Of a stretch of DNA of 64,000 nucleotides, positions 63,954 through 64,000 are shown one piece after another (position 1 is the stretch's first letter; the number at the start of each line of letters is the position of its first letter). Below the pieces are notes generated by a model, which was not told the origin of the DNA, searched no databases, and was given only the letters and a program-made list of their open reading frames with translations. Position numbers and translations under genes: made by a program. Source of the DNA: Bacillus_AB infantis_B (GTDB lineage Bacteria > Bacillota > Bacilli > Bacillales > Cytobacillaceae); assembly GCF_008180445.1 (NCBI RefSeq), contig NZ_VTER01000007.1:372001-436000 (forward strand). Direction: 5' to 3'.

Positions 63954-64000
63954 ATAGACCGAAATAACAAACTAACACGTTTAGCTTGTCCCATATACGT

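Overview
The window is a stretch of chromosome from an endospore-forming, flagellated, respiring member of the Bacillaceae. Gene order follows the Bacillus subtilis 168 ywj-ywl-atp-ywm-ywp region closely: fbaA-tal-murAB-glpX-rho-rpmE-tdk, prfA-prmC-spoIIR, ywlB-ywlC-mntP-ywlE-rpiB-ywlG-glyA-upp, atpIBEFHAGDC, ywzB-ywmB-murAA-spoIID, spoIIQ, and spoIIID-mbl-flhO-flhP-fabZ. Sporulation genes (spoIIR, spoIID, spoIIQ, spoIIID), a SigB-type gsiB gene and sigma-A promoters of standard form all fit this group. A complete nuo operon between atpC and ywzB separates it from the B. subtilis group. Almost everything lies on the + strand; only an NlpC/P60-like gene, a VanZ-like gene and a LysM gene are on the - strand. 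I see no rRNA, tRNA, insertion sequence, prophage or CRISPR array.

Layout: 1-6736 holds central carbon metabolism, peptidoglycan precursor synthesis, Rho, L31 and thymidine kinase. 6876-11823 holds a lipoprotein, release factor 1 with its methylase, spoIIR, gsiB and an acetyltransferase. 11825-12058 is a cluster of DnaA boxes at the start of ywlC. 12000-18459 holds translation and stress genes (threonylcarbamoyl-AMP synthase, Mn efflux, protein-arginine phosphatase, RpiB), with a chemoreceptor, a Nudix hydrolase and an apparently dead NlpC/P60 protein inserted. 18837-20361 is an ECF sigma/anti-sigma pair. 20495-23693 holds glyA, upp and mnaA. 23756-24238 is a tandem array, followed by a NERD-domain protein and a Vpr-like subtilase. 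27946-35426 is the ATP synthase operon with both atpZ and atpI. 36170-46672 is an 11-gene complex I operon lacking nuoE, nuoF and nuoG. 46878-52300 holds ywzB, ywmB, murAA, spoIID, a VanZ gene and spoIIQ. 52716-57414 is a gamma-glutamyl/pyroglutamyl peptidase pair and a two-subunit sodium symporter. 57504-63915 holds a LysM protein, spoIIID, mbl, rod genes flhO and flhP, an EpuA-type membrane protein and fabZ.

The respiratory genes form one block, complex I beside F1Fo-ATP synthase. The cell-envelope genes (two MurA paralogues, MnaA, Mbl, SpoIID/SpoIIQ, FabZ) cover wall precursor supply, elongation, engulfment and fatty-acid synthesis.

The parts least explained by known genes are intergenic. 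Three unrelated tandem arrays share a 20-21 bp (two helical turns) period. A ~128 bp palindromic element occurs three times. A 62 bp direct repeat brackets mntP, and several short inverted-repeat elements share a GGTGCC core. Among proteins, the oddest are a NuoC with a ~225-residue Lys/Ala repeat extension, an NlpC/P60 protein lacking catalytic Cys and His, and a symporter carrying an EF-hand-like loop. All calls come from reading the sequence; no database search was run.
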